Assembly (NCBI GenBank): GCA_004793585.1
Contig: SRZB01000013.1
Span: 19,247 to 83,246 of the forward strand
Reading direction: 5' to 3'
DNA length: 64,000 nucleotides
Origin: Hominisplanchenecus murintestinalis
Lineage (GTDB): Bacteria > Bacillota > Clostridia > Lachnospirales > Lachnospiraceae
Every line of letters starts with the position of its first letter. Position 1 is the stretch's first letter. The notes beneath the pieces are model-generated. The model made no database searches. It had not been told where the DNA came from and saw nothing but the letters and a program-made list of their open reading frames with translations. Positions 25,816 through 37,502 of the stretch are shown here, one piece after another. A program made the translations under genes and the position numbers.

Positions 25816-26412
25816 CTATTCATTGTTATCAGTTGCTAATCTACAGCGGCACACAAACCTCTGTGTGCCATGATAGGCACAAGTAAAAAGAGTAAGCCTT
25901 TCTTCATCACTCTCAGCACGAACGGAAGCATCATAAGGTCCTACTACTCCGGTATTCTCCACGATATAAGTATGAGTTACCATCTCTTGATCTGTCACTT
26001 TGACCTCGGCTCCGATTGCAATACTGGAGAGATTCGTGAAGAATGTACCTCTTCTGCTGCCATTATGTCCTGCCAGTACACAGTTTCCCTTTTGCAAAAG
26101 CCCTGCTGTCTCCGGTAGATGTGCGATACCCATATTCAACTGTTCGGCACCTGCGCCCTCAAAAATCGGGTATCTGATGTTAAGGCTCTCAATCTCGATG
26201 GTACCGATTGCACCTTTTGGAAGTTCCGGGGCAGCCTCCTTTTTACCACCGCCGGCTTCGCTTTCTTCATCCTCCTCATCCTCTGTCACTCCAATCCGAT
26301 TGATATAGTCCTCTGCCCGTTTCCTGTCAAGGAATCGAAGCAGAAAGGGGAATGCTACAATGGCAATCCCCAGTACAATAAGTGTTACTATTCTTTTTTT
26401 GCTCAATTTCAC
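25816..26412 (-). CDS. Sortase, probable partner of the LPQTG adhesin
   Basis: 198 residues. An N-terminal signal anchor (IVTLIVLGIAIVAFPFLLRF) and an acidic linker precede the sortase barrel. Catalytic His is in LAGHNG, Cys in LTLFTCAYHG, and Arg in QRFVCRCR. Sortases cut LPxTG proteins and join them to the cell wall or to pilin. The single LPQTG protein of the window (53.8-58.6 kb) is in the same element, which suggests a dedicated pair. Class D or pilus-type subfamily is likely but not certain. Confidence 0.9.
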   Translation of the reverse strand: MKLSKKRIVTLIVLGIAIVAFPFLLRFLDRKRAEDYINRIGVTEDEEDEESEAGGGKKEAAPELPKGAIGTIEIESLNIRYPIFEGAGAEQLNMGIAHLPETAGLLQKGNCVLAGHNGSRRGTFFTNLSSIAIGAEVKVTDQEMVTHTYIVENTGVVGPYDASVRAESDEERLTLFTCAYHGTQRFVCRCRLATDNNE

Positions 26413-26502
26413 CTCATCCTTTCCTTATACTGAAAAATTTTCCGTGGGAAGAACGCTGGTGTTGTGTTCTTCCGGTGCATAACTTAGAATCTTCTTTATA
26501 CA

Positions 26503-29500
26503 CTACCTCCTGTGTCCCTGATAATCAGACTTTTCCTCTGCTACTCTGGAAACATCCTGTTCCGATCTTTCGTCTTCACTCCTCTCTTCCTCCTGCGATG
26601 GTTCCGCACTAATGCTTTCCCTGTCAAGATCGAGTTCGGCATTGATTTGATACTGGCGGGCGAGTTTCTGTTTCAATTCCTCTTCATACTGAAAAGGCTT
26701 TTCATAATCCTCCTTTGCCCGTTCCATATTGCGGTGATATTCTTCCAATCTTTGCTCAAGAAATGTGATTTTGTCTTGAATGCCATTGTAGGCATTTTCC
26801 AAACGCATCATAAGCCCTACCGGAGAAGTGGAAGTCTCCACACTGTAACTGGTTTTGCCAGAAAGAAGCAGATAATTTGTTCCCATGAAATTCTTTTCCA
26901 CAGAAAGAGTAAATCCCTTATACCTGCCAATTTCTGTTGTTACCCCTGTCTTTGCCTTACTGATTGCGGCTATCAGTGCTGTACCTCCATCTACCCTTTC
27001 ACCATAACTCGTGTTCCCTACTGTGATAGAAAACTCCGGCTCCTTCGCTTCCATATCGTCACGGGTAATCACATCCGCACGGACACACTCCAGCTTTTCC
27101 TCTGCCGCCTTAATCAGCTTCGGATACTTCACGGTAAAATCATCCTGATTCTGATAATGCTTCTGATCATAGGAAGCCTTTAACAGTTTCAACCTCTGAA
27201 CATCATTGTCAATCTGCATCTTCTCTTTTATCAAAGGATTGCCTGTTGCCACAGCCTTAATCTCTGCATACTGGAAAGTCACCTCATCAATATCCTCACA
27301 GCTTCTTGACACAGACTTACTTGTCATAATCTGCGAAATAAAACGCTGCTTGTTCTCCACAACGCTCCAAGAGTATGCATCGAAAGTTCCTTTTGTCACA
27401 TAACGGTAGACTGCCACCTCACTGTTCTCATTGCCCTGACGGATTCCTCTTCCCTCCCTCTGTTCAATACTGGAAGGCTTCCACGGACAATCTGCATGAT
27501 GCATTGCAATAAGGTGTGTCTGAACATTGACGCCGGTTCCACATTTATCCGTAGAGCCAATCATGACCTTTTTCACACCCTGCCTCATTTCACGGAACAG
27601 GGTGTCCCTCTGTGCGTCTGTTTTTGCATCATGCACGAAAGCGACCTCTTCGGCAGGAATCCCCTTTTTCACAAGCTCTGTCTTAATATAGTTATAGACA
27701 TCAAATTCATTGCCACGCTTATAATAGTCTGATTCCAGCATTTCCTCCTTCCAACTGCTCTTTGGTGTACCAATATCAGAAAATACAAGCTGAGTACCGA
27801 TAATCCCCTGTTTCTCTGCCTGTTTGTATTCATAGTATATATTCTCCACTACCTGATTCAGTTTTCCGTCCGGATTTGCCGGTGCTGCCGGATCTAACAG
27901 TCTGGCATCCATACCGAGAAGCCTTGCGTCATTGGTAATTTTCAAAAAGTTGTCCACACTGGGATCGACCTGTCCGTTATGGATTCTTTCAGCACGAACC
28001 ACAAATTCCTCCATGACCTCTTTTGTGTACCAGTCCGGTTCCGTACTCTCAATCACATAATTACCGCCACGGAGTGCCGGAACTTCCAGATCCAGCGTAT
28101 CCCTTGTCCGGATATCTGCTATTTCCTTAAAGAGATTCATAAGTTCCGGAAGATTCTTAAATCTGTTAAAACGGTTTCGGAAGCGAAACCCGCTTCCTTC
28201 CACATTTAACTCTAAGGAACTTGTCACTTCACCGAAATTCGCTGCCCAACTGTCAAAGTGATAGATACCCAGTTGCTCCAGTACATCTTTCTGAAGAAAA
28301 CTCTGCATGACATACATCTCACACATGGTGTTGCTGATGGGGGTTCCAGTTGCAAACACAATCCCTCTTCCACCATTTAATTCCGATATATACTGGCATT
28401 TCATGAACATATCCATTGCCCGTTTGCTCCCGCCTCCGGTAATCCCGGCGACATTATTCATCTTTGAAAAAATACTGAGATTTTTAAACGCATGTGCTTC
28501 GTCCACCATGATGGAATCTATGCCTAATTCCTCAAAAGTAATCAGGTCATCCTTCGGTGCATCTGCCAATTCCTTTAACTGTTCTTCCAGTCTTTTCTTC
28601 GCTGTCTCTAACTGTTTTACCGTCCAGCTCCTGTCATCCGCATCCCTCATTTCAGAAATGGCATAGGTGATCTCTTCTAGCTGCCTGTCAAGAAGCTCCT
28701 GCTGTCTTTCCTTTGAAAGCGGAATTTTCTCAAACTGAGAGTGGGACATGATGATACAGTCATAATCTCCGGTAGCAATCCTTGCCACAAACTGCTGCCG
28801 CTTTTTCTTTGCAAAATCGTTTTCCGTTGCAACAAGAATATTCGCTGACGGATAAAGCCGGAGAAATTCACTTGCCGTCTGACCAATCAGAGGCTTCGGA
28901 ACCACCATAACCGTTTTATTCGCAAGGCCAAGCCTTTTCTGTTCCATGCAGGCTGCCATCATTTCAAATGATTTTCCGGCTCCCACACAATGGGCAAGAA
29001 GCGTATTTCCACCCATCAATATCCTCGCCACTGCATTCCTCTGATGATCGAGCAGGTGGATATCCGGATTCATGCCCGGAAACTCCAGATGGGAACCATC
29101 ATACTCCCTGAGACGGATATTGTTGAAAGTCTCATTGTAATATTCCACATACTTCTGCCTTCTCTCCTGATCCTTCCATATCCATTCCTTAAACGCTTCC
29201 TTAATCTGGTTCTGCTTCTCCCTGGCAAGCATAGTCGCTTCCTTATTCTCCACATAGTGATACTTTCCACCGCCATCGTCGATACGGTCTCTTATTGTTA
29301 CGGTTCTTAAGTTAAGTGTATTCTCAAATATACTGTACGCATCCATACGCTTTGTCCCATAAGTCTCTGTTGCTGCGACAGAATGGTTATCCTGACCTTT
29401 ATTCTCAATAAACCACTCCATGGAAAAGCGGTCCAGACTCACTCTGATACCTCTTCTGGAATATCCATACATATCTGCCCTTGCCCATCTCGGTGTTTGC

Positions 29501-32500
29501 AGCAATTCGTAAATAAATGCCTGATAATCCTCCGGTTCAATCCAGGTGGTTCCCACTCCCACGTCTATCTCTGTCGCATCAAGGTCTTTGGGCTGCACAG
29601 CTTCAAGAGCTTCCACATTTGTACCAAATAACTCCGGCTGCTCTTTTGCATGAGCCTTTGCTATCCGAAGTTTCTCCCTGACATTACCAGACAGGTATGC
29701 ATCTGCTGTCTCCCAACCCCGGTTACGGTCATTTTCACTGTAACTTTCGGGATTGCAGAAAATGATTCCCTGCAATTCCTGTATCAGTTTTTCATGTTGA
29801 AGTTCTTTTGTTAATTCCTCGGAAAAATTGATATTGTCAGCCGCCTCGCCCGTCTTTTCCACTACTTCCTTTTTCATGGAAGTAATATCCGGTGTATAGA
29901 TGGATAACATATACGGAATATTCACTCCGTTGAACTCATTGATAGAGATGTTAAGTGCCTCCACTGCTGTCTTCACACTGTCTACTGACTGCTTGGCCTT
30001 AATCGTCTGCTTTGTAAACATTTCTGCCTTCGTGACATTTCCATCTTCATCAAGGACTTCCAAAGAACATAAAAGCGGATAATCACTGTCCTCACGGAAC
30101 GCTATGGAGTTTGCCCTGTTTGTGATAAACCCATATTCCTTTACATAGGAATCATACTTCTCATTTAAGGCTTTCTGTGCCTGCAATATCTCCTCTTCAC
30201 TACAACCCTCCATCTGAATGCTGATAAGATACCTTGTCAATTCCCTGATATTATGAAGCCCAAGAATACGATTTTTTGTCTTATCCCCCACGTCCCACAG
30301 ATACATCCTGCTGTCCTTGCGGTAATAAATATCATCATCAACCACTGTAAACGTAAAGTTTTTCACATCCGGATCTGCCGCAATATCCGTAGTAAGCTCC
30401 TCTTCATTATCTGAAATCATTTCAAAGTCTTTTAATTGTGCATGGATATTGCTGATTGCGTTAGATACGCTCTCGTAGATATTGAAATGCGGTTCCTGAT
30501 TCACACAAATAGTGTAATTGGAGCTGTCGCCAAACCGTCCCTTTTCATATTCCATCTTTCCAAGCATCATTTCCGGGTGCTCTGCAAAATAACTGCCTAC
30601 CGGAATCCCGTTCTCTGTCACCCCAAGATGTACCCAGTCTGGCTCTATCGCTATCTTTCTCTCCCGTTTCTGAAAAAACAGGATATCACTTGTGACTTCT
30701 GTTCCCGCATTTCCCCGGAACACCTCTACCGGAAGCCTCACCGCACCGACAAGCTCTGCCCTTTCAGCCAGATACTTTCTGACATTCGGATTCTTCTTAT
30801 CCATTGTGCCTTTCGTGGTGATCACTGCCACAATACCACCCGGACGCACCTGATCAATCGCCTTTGCAATGAAATAATCATGCACCTTGAAGTTCAGTTT
30901 GTTGTACTTCGGATCAAACACCTTATAGTCGCCAAACGGAACATTGCCGATGACAACATCGAAGAAGTTATCCGGATAGTTCGTTTCCTCAAAACCCTTG
31001 ACTTCCACTTTGGCGTTTGGATAAAGAAGTTTGGCAATCCTTCCGGTAATCTTATCTAACTCAACTCCATAAAGTTTACTGTCAGACAGTTCCTCCGGCA
31101 TACATCCGAAGAAGTTCCCCACACCCATAGATGGTTCAAGAATATTGCCTTTTGCAAATCCAAACTGGGTAAGTGCCCTTGTAACCGCACTTGCCACAGT
31201 GGAAGGAGTGTAAAAGGCATTGTTTACGGATGCTCTTGCTGCTTCATATTCTTCCGGTGTCAGAAGTTCCTTTAATTCCTTATACTCCCTTGCCCACATG
31301 CCATTGTTCTCGTCAAAAACCTGTGCAAGACCTCCCCAGCCGACATAACGGGACATGATCTTCTGCTCATCTGCCGAAGCAGCCCTGTTCTCTGCTTCAA
31401 TCTTTTTCAGCTCACGGATAGCGTCCACATTCCACATATACCTTGTTTTCTGACCTCCATCCTTCGTATCCCATATATCAAGATGGAAATTCTCAGGATG
31501 TTCCGGTGCTGTCTGACCTTTCAATGTCATATCTGGCAAAGAAAAGTCTGTTTCTTCTGTCTCCCGCATGATTTCTTCGCCATACTCGGCAAGTGTCACC
31601 ATACGGTCTTCATCCAGCATCTCACCTCTTACATTGTCGGGAATCCCCATATCCTCTACTTCATCCGGTATTGCATATTCATCAAGTTCTTCCTCTACAA
31701 TTTCCGAATCAATAATATCAGGTTCCGGTGTATAGTAATCTCCGGTCAGAATAAGTGCTGCGATCACTCCTTCTATCGTATTCCAACTGACATATCCCTC
31801 TTTTTCCCCCTCTTTATCACGCCATTGGAAACGGATGCCCTTGCTCTTAAAGGTGTCATAACCATGCAGCCCGTACCCCTCAATAGGCCAGCCTGCACCG
31901 CCCATGCCATACTCTTTTTTTATCCGTTTTATACGCTCACTTTTATTTAGCTCCGTCTGCATGATCTCATAAATGCGTTTCTTACCATCAACGAAACCAC
32001 TGCCACGCTTTACAACACTCACAATATAATCATGCGGCACACTATCCTCTATCTTCGGATCAAGGTATGTGTATTTCCCATCTGCAATATTCTGTCTCTC
32101 CTTATCCATCAGAACGGAATCATGAAATGAAAAAAGAGAAACCTGTTCATATACGGTTTCCCTTTTCTCTCCGAAGGAATCTAAGTCCTCCAGTTCCCTA
32201 TTCAATTCTTCCTCAAATTGTTCGACTTTGTCCGCTTTTAGTGGTACTGGTTCACGATCTCGTGTATCACGATCTCCTCCGCCTGCATCATTCCCTGCTG
32301 TCTGATTTTGTACATCTCCATCGTGTCTGCCGGATTCTCTGGTTTGTGGTTTTTCAGATACTTCTCCATCATCGTGTCGATCATCTGATACGCCTCCCTG
32401 TTCACCGGTTCCAGAACTTCCGTCAGTCTGCCGAACCGCACGAGAGACTTGTACCTCTGGTAATGGTTCTCCTTGAGATAATCCATTGCCATCAATCCGT

Positions 32501-33357
32501 ACTTGCCCAGTTTCGACAGGTTTTCCTTCTCCATGCTGATATTCGGGTACAGCATCCCATCCTCTGCTTCCGTGTACGTTAGTGTCAGACTCATACTGCA
32601 TTCTCCTTTCTCTTTCAAATCTGCTGATATTGTGGCTGAACTCCTTTAAGACTTCACAGGACACATCACTGACAAAGGTCCCAAGCTCATAGATAACATC
32701 TTCCTTGTTAATCGCTGTGACGATATCAAAGTCCTGCTCATCAACGGTCAGTTCAAATCCACACCGAGTTGCTACAACATAATAAATGCTTTTTGTAATA
32801 AGAGCTGATGCATCAATTTCTGAAACCTTTCCATACCGGTTATCTATCATCGACTCAACAGCCTCTTTTATATTACCACGCTTTGCGTGGTTCTCTTTTA
32901 TTATGCCACCAATCTGCTTTTTTGTAAAGTCCCAAATTACTTTTTTTAACGAATCCCTATTAAAACCTTCAATACTGCCAATCTCACCATTTCTTGCAAG
33001 GTAGGCTGCATAATTCTCCAGATTTTCTCCATCTAAAGTCCAGGTAAGTTGACGCTTCCTGCCGCCGGTATCACTGATGTCAAAGACATATCGGCAATAA
33101 GGCTGCAATGCTCTTGACGGATATATCGCAATTCCCTTGCTTCCACGCTTTACATAACGGTCAACCTTTTTCCAAGTATCATAATCCGCTACCAGTGTGC
33201 TGTGCGGTTTCTGTGCATATATCATCAGAATGTTGTCAAATTCATAACGATAGAGCCGCCCGGTAAGCGAAAGCACATCTTTCCAGTTCTCCGCATTCTT
33301 TGTGACTTCATGGATAATCTCGTTATAAATCTGCCTGACTTTATAATCTACGCTCAT
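26503..33357 (-). CDS. Giant DNA methylase-helicase fusion of the conjugative element
   Basis: 2284 residues. The N-terminus has an ArdC-like ssDNA-binding pattern ([20 protein letters not shown], then [10 protein letters not shown]). A N6-adenine methyltransferase follows, with motif [13 protein letters not shown] (near 745) and the NPPF-type motif GNVPFG near 802. An SF2 helicase follows, with GAGKS near 1460, DEAH near 1619 and [10 protein letters not shown] near 1967. Such LtrC/SNF2-methylase giants are common in clostridial elements and are thought to protect or process DNA in the recipient. A linker between residues about 250 and 375 is overprinted by a TnpV gene in another frame. Confidence 0.93.
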   Translation of the reverse strand: MSVDYKVRQIYNEIIHEVTKNAENWKDVLSLTGRLYRYEFDNILMIYAQKPHSTLVADYDTWKKVDRYVKRGSKGIAIYPSRALQPYCRYVFDISDTGGRKRQLTWTLDGENLENYAAYLARNGEIGSIEGFNRDSLKKVIWDFTKKQIGGIIKENHAKRGNIKEAVESMIDNRYGKVSEIDASALITKSIYYVVATRCGFELTVDEQDFDIVTAINKEDVIYELGTFVSDVSCEVLKEFSHNISRFERERRMQYESDTNVHGSRGWDAVPEYQHGEGKPVETGQVRIDGNGLSQGEPLPEVQVSRAVRQTDGSSGTGEQGGVSDDRHDDGEVSEKPQTRESGRHDGDVQNQTAGNDAGGGDRDTRDREPVPLKADKVEQFEEELNRELEDLDSFGEKRETVYEQVSLFSFHDSVLMDKERQNIADGKYTYLDPKIEDSVPHDYIVSVVKRGSGFVDGKKRIYEIMQTELNKSERIKRIKKEYGMGGAGWPIEGYGLHGYDTFKSKGIRFQWRDKEGEKEGYVSWNTIEGVIAALILTGDYYTPEPDIIDSEIVEEELDEYAIPDEVEDMGIPDNVRGEMLDEDRMVTLAEYGEEIMRETEETDFSLPDMTLKGQTAPEHPENFHLDIWDTKDGGQKTRYMWNVDAIRELKKIEAENRAASADEQKIMSRYVGWGGLAQVFDENNGMWAREYKELKELLTPEEYEAARASVNNAFYTPSTVASAVTRALTQFGFAKGNILEPSMGVGNFFGCMPEELSDSKLYGVELDKITGRIAKLLYPNAKVEVKGFEETNYPDNFFDVVIGNVPFGDYKVFDPKYNKLNFKVHDYFIAKAIDQVRPGGIVAVITTKGTMDKKNPNVRKYLAERAELVGAVRLPVEVFRGNAGTEVTSDILFFQKRERKIAIEPDWVHLGVTENGIPVGSYFAEHPEMMLGKMEYEKGRFGDSSNYTICVNQEPHFNIYESVSNAISNIHAQLKDFEMISDNEEELTTDIAADPDVKNFTFTVVDDDIYYRKDSRMYLWDVGDKTKNRILGLHNIRELTRYLISIQMEGCSEEEILQAQKALNEKYDSYVKEYGFITNRANSIAFREDSDYPLLCSLEVLDEDGNVTKAEMFTKQTIKAKQSVDSVKTAVEALNISINEFNGVNIPYMLSIYTPDITSMKKEVVEKTGEAADNINFSEELTKELQHEKLIQELQGIIFCNPESYSENDRNRGWETADAYLSGNVREKLRIAKAHAKEQPELFGTNVEALEAVQPKDLDATEIDVGVGTTWIEPEDYQAFIYELLQTPRWARADMYGYSRRGIRVSLDRFSMEWFIENKGQDNHSVAATETYGTKRMDAYSIFENTLNLRTVTIRDRIDDGGGKYHYVENKEATMLAREKQNQIKEAFKEWIWKDQERRQKYVEYYNETFNNIRLREYDGSHLEFPGMNPDIHLLDHQRNAVARILMGGNTLLAHCVGAGKSFEMMAACMEQKRLGLANKTVMVVPKPLIGQTASEFLRLYPSANILVATENDFAKKKRQQFVARIATGDYDCIIMSHSQFEKIPLSKERQQELLDRQLEEITYAISEMRDADDRSWTVKQLETAKKRLEEQLKELADAPKDDLITFEELGIDSIMVDEAHAFKNLSIFSKMNNVAGITGGGSKRAMDMFMKCQYISELNGGRGIVFATGTPISNTMCEMYVMQSFLQKDVLEQLGIYHFDSWAANFGEVTSSLELNVEGSGFRFRNRFNRFKNLPELMNLFKEIADIRTRDTLDLEVPALRGGNYVIESTEPDWYTKEVMEEFVVRAERIHNGQVDPSVDNFLKITNDARLLGMDARLLDPAAPANPDGKLNQVVENIYYEYKQAEKQGIIGTQLVFSDIGTPKSSWKEEMLESDYYKRGNEFDVYNYIKTELVKKGIPAEEVAFVHDAKTDAQRDTLFREMRQGVKKVMIGSTDKCGTGVNVQTHLIAMHHADCPWKPSSIEQREGRGIRQGNENSEVAVYRYVTKGTFDAYSWSVVENKQRFISQIMTSKSVSRSCEDIDEVTFQYAEIKAVATGNPLIKEKMQIDNDVQRLKLLKASYDQKHYQNQDDFTVKYPKLIKAAEEKLECVRADVITRDDMEAKEPEFSITVGNTSYGERVDGGTALIAAISKAKTGVTTEIGRYKGFTLSVEKNFMGTNYLLLSGKTSYSVETSTSPVGLMMRLENAYNGIQDKITFLEQRLEEYHRNMERAKEDYEKPFQYEEELKQKLARQYQINAELDLDRESISAEPSQEEERSEDERSEQDVSRVAEEKSDYQGHRR
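32238..32594 (-). CDS. tnpV: TnpV-family protein overprinted inside the giant ORF
   Basis: 118 residues in a different frame on the same strand as the methylase-helicase gene. ATG 32594 has AGGAG about 7 bases upstream. The protein follows the TnpV family pattern: a [14 protein letters not shown] opening, [13 protein letters not shown], a FGRLTEVL helix and a C-terminal [12 protein letters not shown]. TnpV proteins accompany Tn4451-like and other clostridial transposons; their role is unclear. In the host gene this stretch encodes a hydrophilic, low-complexity linker, as expected where one DNA stretch must serve two frames. Confidence 0.7.
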   Translation of the reverse strand: MSLTLTYTEAEDGMLYPNISMEKENLSKLGKYGLMAMDYLKENHYQRYKSLVRFGRLTEVLEPVNREAYQMIDTMMEKYLKNHKPENPADTMEMYKIRQQGMMQAEEIVIHEIVNQYH

Positions 33358-33372
33358 TTTACCTGCACCCCC

Positions 33373-34683
33373 TCACCTCTTCTTTTCAACCGGGATATAG
33401 TCCACTCCCTTAAAATCATCTGCATCAAGTATAATCTCGCCTTTTCTGTACTTATCCATCAGTTCGTCGATAGCCTCTCCCAAATATCCTGCTTTAACAC
33501 TCTCCGTTCTGGAAAGTACCTCACGAATCTCAATATCATACTCGCCCCGCTCATTCGGTTCCGGTTCTTTCCCATATTCCCTGCGAAGTTCTGCAAAATC
33601 TATTTCCGACGGAACATTAGAAAGATATATACCATGTCCCCACTCAATACAAACATCCCCACAGTCATTTACAAATTCTTTTTCTCCCCTGGCGACTGCC
33701 AATGCGTCTTCAGAAAGTGAAACCAGTGAATCAAAATCAAGATAATCCAACGCATATTCGATGAAATCTTCCATACACTTATACCGTTCTATTTCAACCA
33801 TCTTTCCTTCCACTCTGGTCTTTATCGTGTAGCTTTGAAGATCTGCACTGACCTGTATTTCCACCTGATGTTCCTCTGCTTCCTCAATAAAATCTTCCGT
33901 GTAAGCCAGTTCTACTTCTGGAAATTCACTAAAATCAGCCCCCGAACCAAACTCCCTCTTACAGTATTCATCAATAAGTTTTTTTGCTTTCTCCAGCTCT
34001 TCTTCTGTAGGTTTAGGGAGCTTTCTGAAAAATTCAACACCCTTCCCCACCACAAATTTTCCTGTGTTTATCTGCATCAAAAGCATATTACTGTCTGAGT
34101 ACTTTTCCATAACCCGGTAATCATTACCGTTGTTGTTATGGAGAATATCGCCAACCTTACACTCCATCTCCTGCTTCTCATATCGAAAATCAAACTCTGT
34201 CTTTTTGGGCTTTTTACCGGAATGAACGTCTATCAGATCAATAAAGTCCTCCATCTTCATTTCAAGGATTTTATCATCGGACAGATTAACACCCAGCGGT
34301 TTGATCGCCTTTGCCACTCCATTTACAATCACCGAAAGTTCTATCTGATTTCCATATAAAATAGATACTTTTGTTTTCACATTCTCACGGATAATATCGT
34401 AGAGAAGCTTTCGGTTTTCCGGCGTATCCACATAGTTTGCATAGTTTAGATCTCCCGGCTCAAACTGGATATCATGAATCAGTTTCACACCATCCACTTC
34501 CTCTGCATATTTAGCTGCTTCATCGTCGTTGTCAAACTTCATCAGGCTGTCAATCCGCTGAATGTGTGTCGCACCATTTCCAACTTTATTTCTGCTGAAT
34601 ATAGTGTAGCCTTTTTTTACCTGTTCCGAACTCCAACCATATTCCATCGCTTTCCTTCTCATTTCCTCTGTCACAACCTTCAT
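33373..34683 (-). CDS. Conjugative-element protein of unknown function, 436 aa
   Basis: I chose ATG 34683 because GGAGGTGACAGT lies directly upstream; an earlier start at 34725 has no site. No known domain is recognised. An LPD-like N-terminal region (EEMRRKAMEYGWSSEQVK) is followed by a segment with HNNNGNDYRVMEKYSDSN, the sort of small beta module often repeated in large element proteins. The C-terminus is charged. It is adjacent to the giant methylase-helicase. Confidence 0.8.
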   Translation of the reverse strand: MKVVTEEMRRKAMEYGWSSEQVKKGYTIFSRNKVGNGATHIQRIDSLMKFDNDDEAAKYAEEVDGVKLIHDIQFEPGDLNYANYVDTPENRKLLYDIIRENVKTKVSILYGNQIELSVIVNGVAKAIKPLGVNLSDDKILEMKMEDFIDLIDVHSGKKPKKTEFDFRYEKQEMECKVGDILHNNNGNDYRVMEKYSDSNMLLMQINTGKFVVGKGVEFFRKLPKPTEEELEKAKKLIDEYCKREFGSGADFSEFPEVELAYTEDFIEEAEEHQVEIQVSADLQSYTIKTRVEGKMVEIERYKCMEDFIEYALDYLDFDSLVSLSEDALAVARGEKEFVNDCGDVCIEWGHGIYLSNVPSEIDFAELRREYGKEPEPNERGEYDIEIREVLSRTESVKAGYLGEAIDELMDKYRKGEIILDADDFKGVDYIPVEKKR

Positions 34684-34751
34684 CACTGTCACCTCCAAAA
34701 ATTTAAGGCAGCACCTTACCGACACCGCCCCACCTTACACAAAACATTTGC

Positions 34752-34800
34752 AACAAAAAAAACTCATGATATCCGGCTGTGTGCTGATTACCATGAGTTT
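34752..34800 (-). terminator. Terminator after the LPD-like gene
   Basis: AAACTCATG (34760-34768) and its complement (34792-34800) form a 9-base stem; on the minus strand the stem is followed by eight T residues. It would end transcription of the gene at 34930-35454. Confidence 0.75.
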
Positions 34801-34860
34801 AGGACTACTGAGTATTCAATTTACAATTCCGTTTTACGAAAAAATGCAAAAAATTCCCGC

Positions 34861-34889
34861 TTGACAAAACCTCTTTCTTCCTCTAAGAT
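34861..34889 (+). promoter_or_regulatory. Plus-strand promoter pointing against the operon
   Basis: Perfect TTGACA (34861-34866), a 17-base spacer and TAAGAT (34884-34889) on the plus strand. All coding genes around it are on the minus strand, so a transcript would be antisense to the gene at 34930-35454. Confidence 0.4.
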
Positions 34890-34929
34890 AATAAGCAAAG
34901 AGAAATGGGTTTTTTGTCGTGTACGGTCT

Positions 34930-35454
34930 TTATGATCCAAGCGGGTTGCTCGTTTCTTTTTTTATGTCTATGATATCATATAGATACATCTTCCCATTTT
35001 CATTATGCCTGACTAATAGAGAAGCATGGAAAACATTGTATCTCTCTACTTCCCCGTCGCTGCTATACACTGGCAGAGCAAATCTTGAATCATAACGATA
35101 CCATCCGTATTTCGCATTACGATTATGCTTTTCCTCATTATTTTCCCGAAAATGTTTACCGACTGCAATCTCAATCAATTCCGGTATCCCCTGTGAGGCA
35201 TTTGCCTTTGCTTTAGCCACCGTACCTTTTAGAGAATATGTGTAATTAGATCCGGTATATTCATTTGGTAAATCTGAACCAATATAAATGCTGTCTTTCG
35301 TATCCATAACCTGATATACTTCACCAACATAATTCCTAAGATACAACCTCACATCATCCCAATTTACAGAACGTTTACCCTTAAATCGAATGTCATTTAT
35401 CATGACGATGCTATTTCCATCAGCATCCTTTATCACATCTATATTCCTTTCCAT
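34930..35454 (-). CDS. Element protein with a BECR/MuF-like C-terminal domain, 174 aa
   Basis: I chose ATG 35454 because AGGAGG lies 4 bases upstream. The C-terminal 70 residues (KYGWYRYDSRFALPVY, YNVFHASLLVRH, MYLYDIIDIKKE) follow the pattern of small polyvalent-protein domains related to barnase/EndoU-type folds, which are common in phages and conjugative elements. The N-terminal half is not recognised. It may be a single-domain toxin-like or structural protein. The assignment is by pattern only. Confidence 0.55.
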   Translation of the reverse strand: MERNIDVIKDADGNSIVMINDIRFKGKRSVNWDDVRLYLRNYVGEVYQVMDTKDSIYIGSDLPNEYTGSNYTYSLKGTVAKAKANASQGIPELIEIAVGKHFRENNEEKHNRNAKYGWYRYDSRFALPVYSSDGEVERYNVFHASLLVRHNENGKMYLYDIIDIKKETSNPLGS

Positions 35455-35550
35455 ATACCCTCCTGTCCGACAGATTTCTACGAATATTCTATCATACTGA
35501 CAGAGATGTTTCCACACAAAATAAAAAACACCTCTGCCAGAACAGCCTTA

Positions 35551-37491
35551 TCACTTATATGGTCTTGCATAAAATACCACACTGCCATCCCTTAACGGAT
35601 CAAGTACAACTCCCCTTTCCGGATTGGCTGCATGTACCATCATTCCATTTCCCACATAGATAGCTACATGGGAGATATCCCGGAATTGTCCGTTATCTTC
35701 ATACGAATAAAAAATCAAATCTCCCGGCTTTAAGTCTTTTTTGTTAATGAGCATGGCATTCTGATAACAATACCTGCCCTGTTCCGAAGCGGTCGCCGGA
35801 AGTTCTATCCCTGCTTCTTTATACAGTCGCTGCACTAAAGAACTGCAATCATAATATCCTTCCTCATAGCGTCTGTCCTGGTCATACCGGCATCCGATCT
35901 TTGTCATTGCCAACTCTGCCACTGCCTGTCCTGCTGCACCGGAATAATACTGATCCCAAAGGTCGGAGTCCATCATATCTGTAAGCATTTCTTCCTGCTC
36001 TTTCGTAAGTGTGCCCTTTTTGATATAGTCCTCGTAAGTCAGATTATGTACGGTTGTACCGGAACTTGTTACCACAACCTTGTTGGTGTTGCCTTCTGCC
36101 AGATATGCCACTACATGCCTTCTTCCCCACTGGCTTGTATCCGAGTGATGTGCATAAAAGATATCAAAATCATTGCCATAGTGATTCAGGTTCCCGGTAT
36201 CTTCTACCGTATAAGTAATCCCTTCAATGACTATCTTCGTCCCCATCGGCACAATCGGGTTATAAGCATCTACCGCTATGGTATGCTTTGCCCTTGCGGT
36301 CTTACCGGAAGCTGTAATCCCATTCGCATAAGGTCCGCAACACTGACTGCACGGACAATAGGCTGTCACCCATACCTTTCCCAAAGAATCTCCCACTTCC
36401 TTTTCTGCTGCTGAACTTTCCTTGTCTATATAATTCATCTCATCAAAGACTTTTTTCAGGTTTTTCTTCCCCTCTTCATCCATGACATAACCTGCTTTAC
36501 CATCACTGTACAAAATCATGTAGACCATAAGAGTATCATTAAAGTTAGATATCGGGGCACCATTCTCTGTATTCTGATAAGTGATGTCATCTCCTTTATC
36601 CTCCATCTCCATGATCTTCTGATTAAACTCCATATAGTAGGAACTCAACACGGTTCTCGGATCGTCATACCCTGTATCTGGCAACGGAAAGAATACGGAT
36701 AAAGGAGAGTTATAAATAACTGCCAACACCGCAACCACAATCGTACCCACAAGGGCAACCACAGCAAACAATCCGAGAAATGCCGGGAGAACAGTTGTCA
36801 CAATCTTTTTTAACAAAAGAAGCGCCCTGCCCTTTACTGCCTCCTTCACTGTCTGTGAAACATTTGTCTGACTATCCTCTTCCTTTTTTTTGGCAAAGGC
36901 TTTAAGCATCCTAGTCTTGACAAATCCCTGCTTTCTGCCTCCCTTACCGTCGGAAGAAGTGCCGCCTTTTCCTCTTTGCTTCTTTACGTTGGAATCCTTA
37001 GCCTTTACCACATACTTTTTACGCTCTATATTAGAAGAAGTCCCTGATACTGTGTCTCTTTTCCTGACATACCCCTTACTGCCATCCGCTTTTACACGAT
37101 TAAAACTATCTTCCGTTTTGTTCGCTGCTTTCATCTGACCGGACTGCTTTTTTCTCCGATAAATGTGTGATATCTGGTTTGCACTGCTGTAAGCGGAAGA
37201 AAGTGCAAAAGCTGTCAGCCCTGCACTTTCTGCTAATTCCTCGCCACCTTCTATCTGTTCGCTTGCTTTTTTTGCACCAATCCTGCCCATTGTATAAAGA
37301 CTGTGCTTTTTGAGTGTAACAGATGCGCCTGAATCCCTTACTTTCCGTTTCATACCGGATAGCGGGGAGCGCTTTACCTTATGAACTGTACTTTTTCCCT
37401 TTATCTGTTTCTTTCCCGAACGGATACGGAGCTTCGGACTTCCCTTTGTATGAAGCTCCATAGGCTTGTCTTGTACCCTTCGTATCTTCAT
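35551..37491 (-). CDS. Conjugal-transfer cell-wall hydrolase (NlpC/P60 with 3D domain)
   Basis: 646 residues. The N-terminus is very basic, followed by a membrane segment near residue 235 (TVLPAFLGLFAVVALVG). A 3D/RlpA-like domain follows around 375-465 (CPCSQCCGPYANGITASG, VEDTGN). An NlpC/P60 domain ends the protein, with catalytic Cys in YYDCSSLVQRLY and His in DISHVAIYVGNG. It opens the peptidoglycan for the secretion channel and is the VirB1/CwlT counterpart. GGAGG precedes the ATG, 11 bases after the VirB4 gene. Confidence 0.93.
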   Translation of the reverse strand: MKIRRVQDKPMELHTKGSPKLRIRSGKKQIKGKSTVHKVKRSPLSGMKRKVRDSGASVTLKKHSLYTMGRIGAKKASEQIEGGEELAESAGLTAFALSSAYSSANQISHIYRRKKQSGQMKAANKTEDSFNRVKADGSKGYVRKRDTVSGTSSNIERKKYVVKAKDSNVKKQRGKGGTSSDGKGGRKQGFVKTRMLKAFAKKKEEDSQTNVSQTVKEAVKGRALLLLKKIVTTVLPAFLGLFAVVALVGTIVVAVLAVIYNSPLSVFFPLPDTGYDDPRTVLSSYYMEFNQKIMEMEDKGDDITYQNTENGAPISNFNDTLMVYMILYSDGKAGYVMDEEGKKNLKKVFDEMNYIDKESSAAEKEVGDSLGKVWVTAYCPCSQCCGPYANGITASGKTARAKHTIAVDAYNPIVPMGTKIVIEGITYTVEDTGNLNHYGNDFDIFYAHHSDTSQWGRRHVVAYLAEGNTNKVVVTSSGTTVHNLTYEDYIKKGTLTKEQEEMLTDMMDSDLWDQYYSGAAGQAVAELAMTKIGCRYDQDRRYEEGYYDCSSLVQRLYKEAGIELPATASEQGRYCYQNAMLINKKDLKPGDLIFYSYEDNGQFRDISHVAIYVGNGMMVHAANPERGVVLDPLRDGSVVFYARPYK

Positions 37492-37502
37492 GCCGAACCT
37501 CC

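Noticed and set aside
30436..31059. Plus-strand frames of up to 207 codons opposite the methylase-helicase
   Set aside because: They are antisense to conserved motifs of a certain gene, without ribosome sites or protein-like composition.
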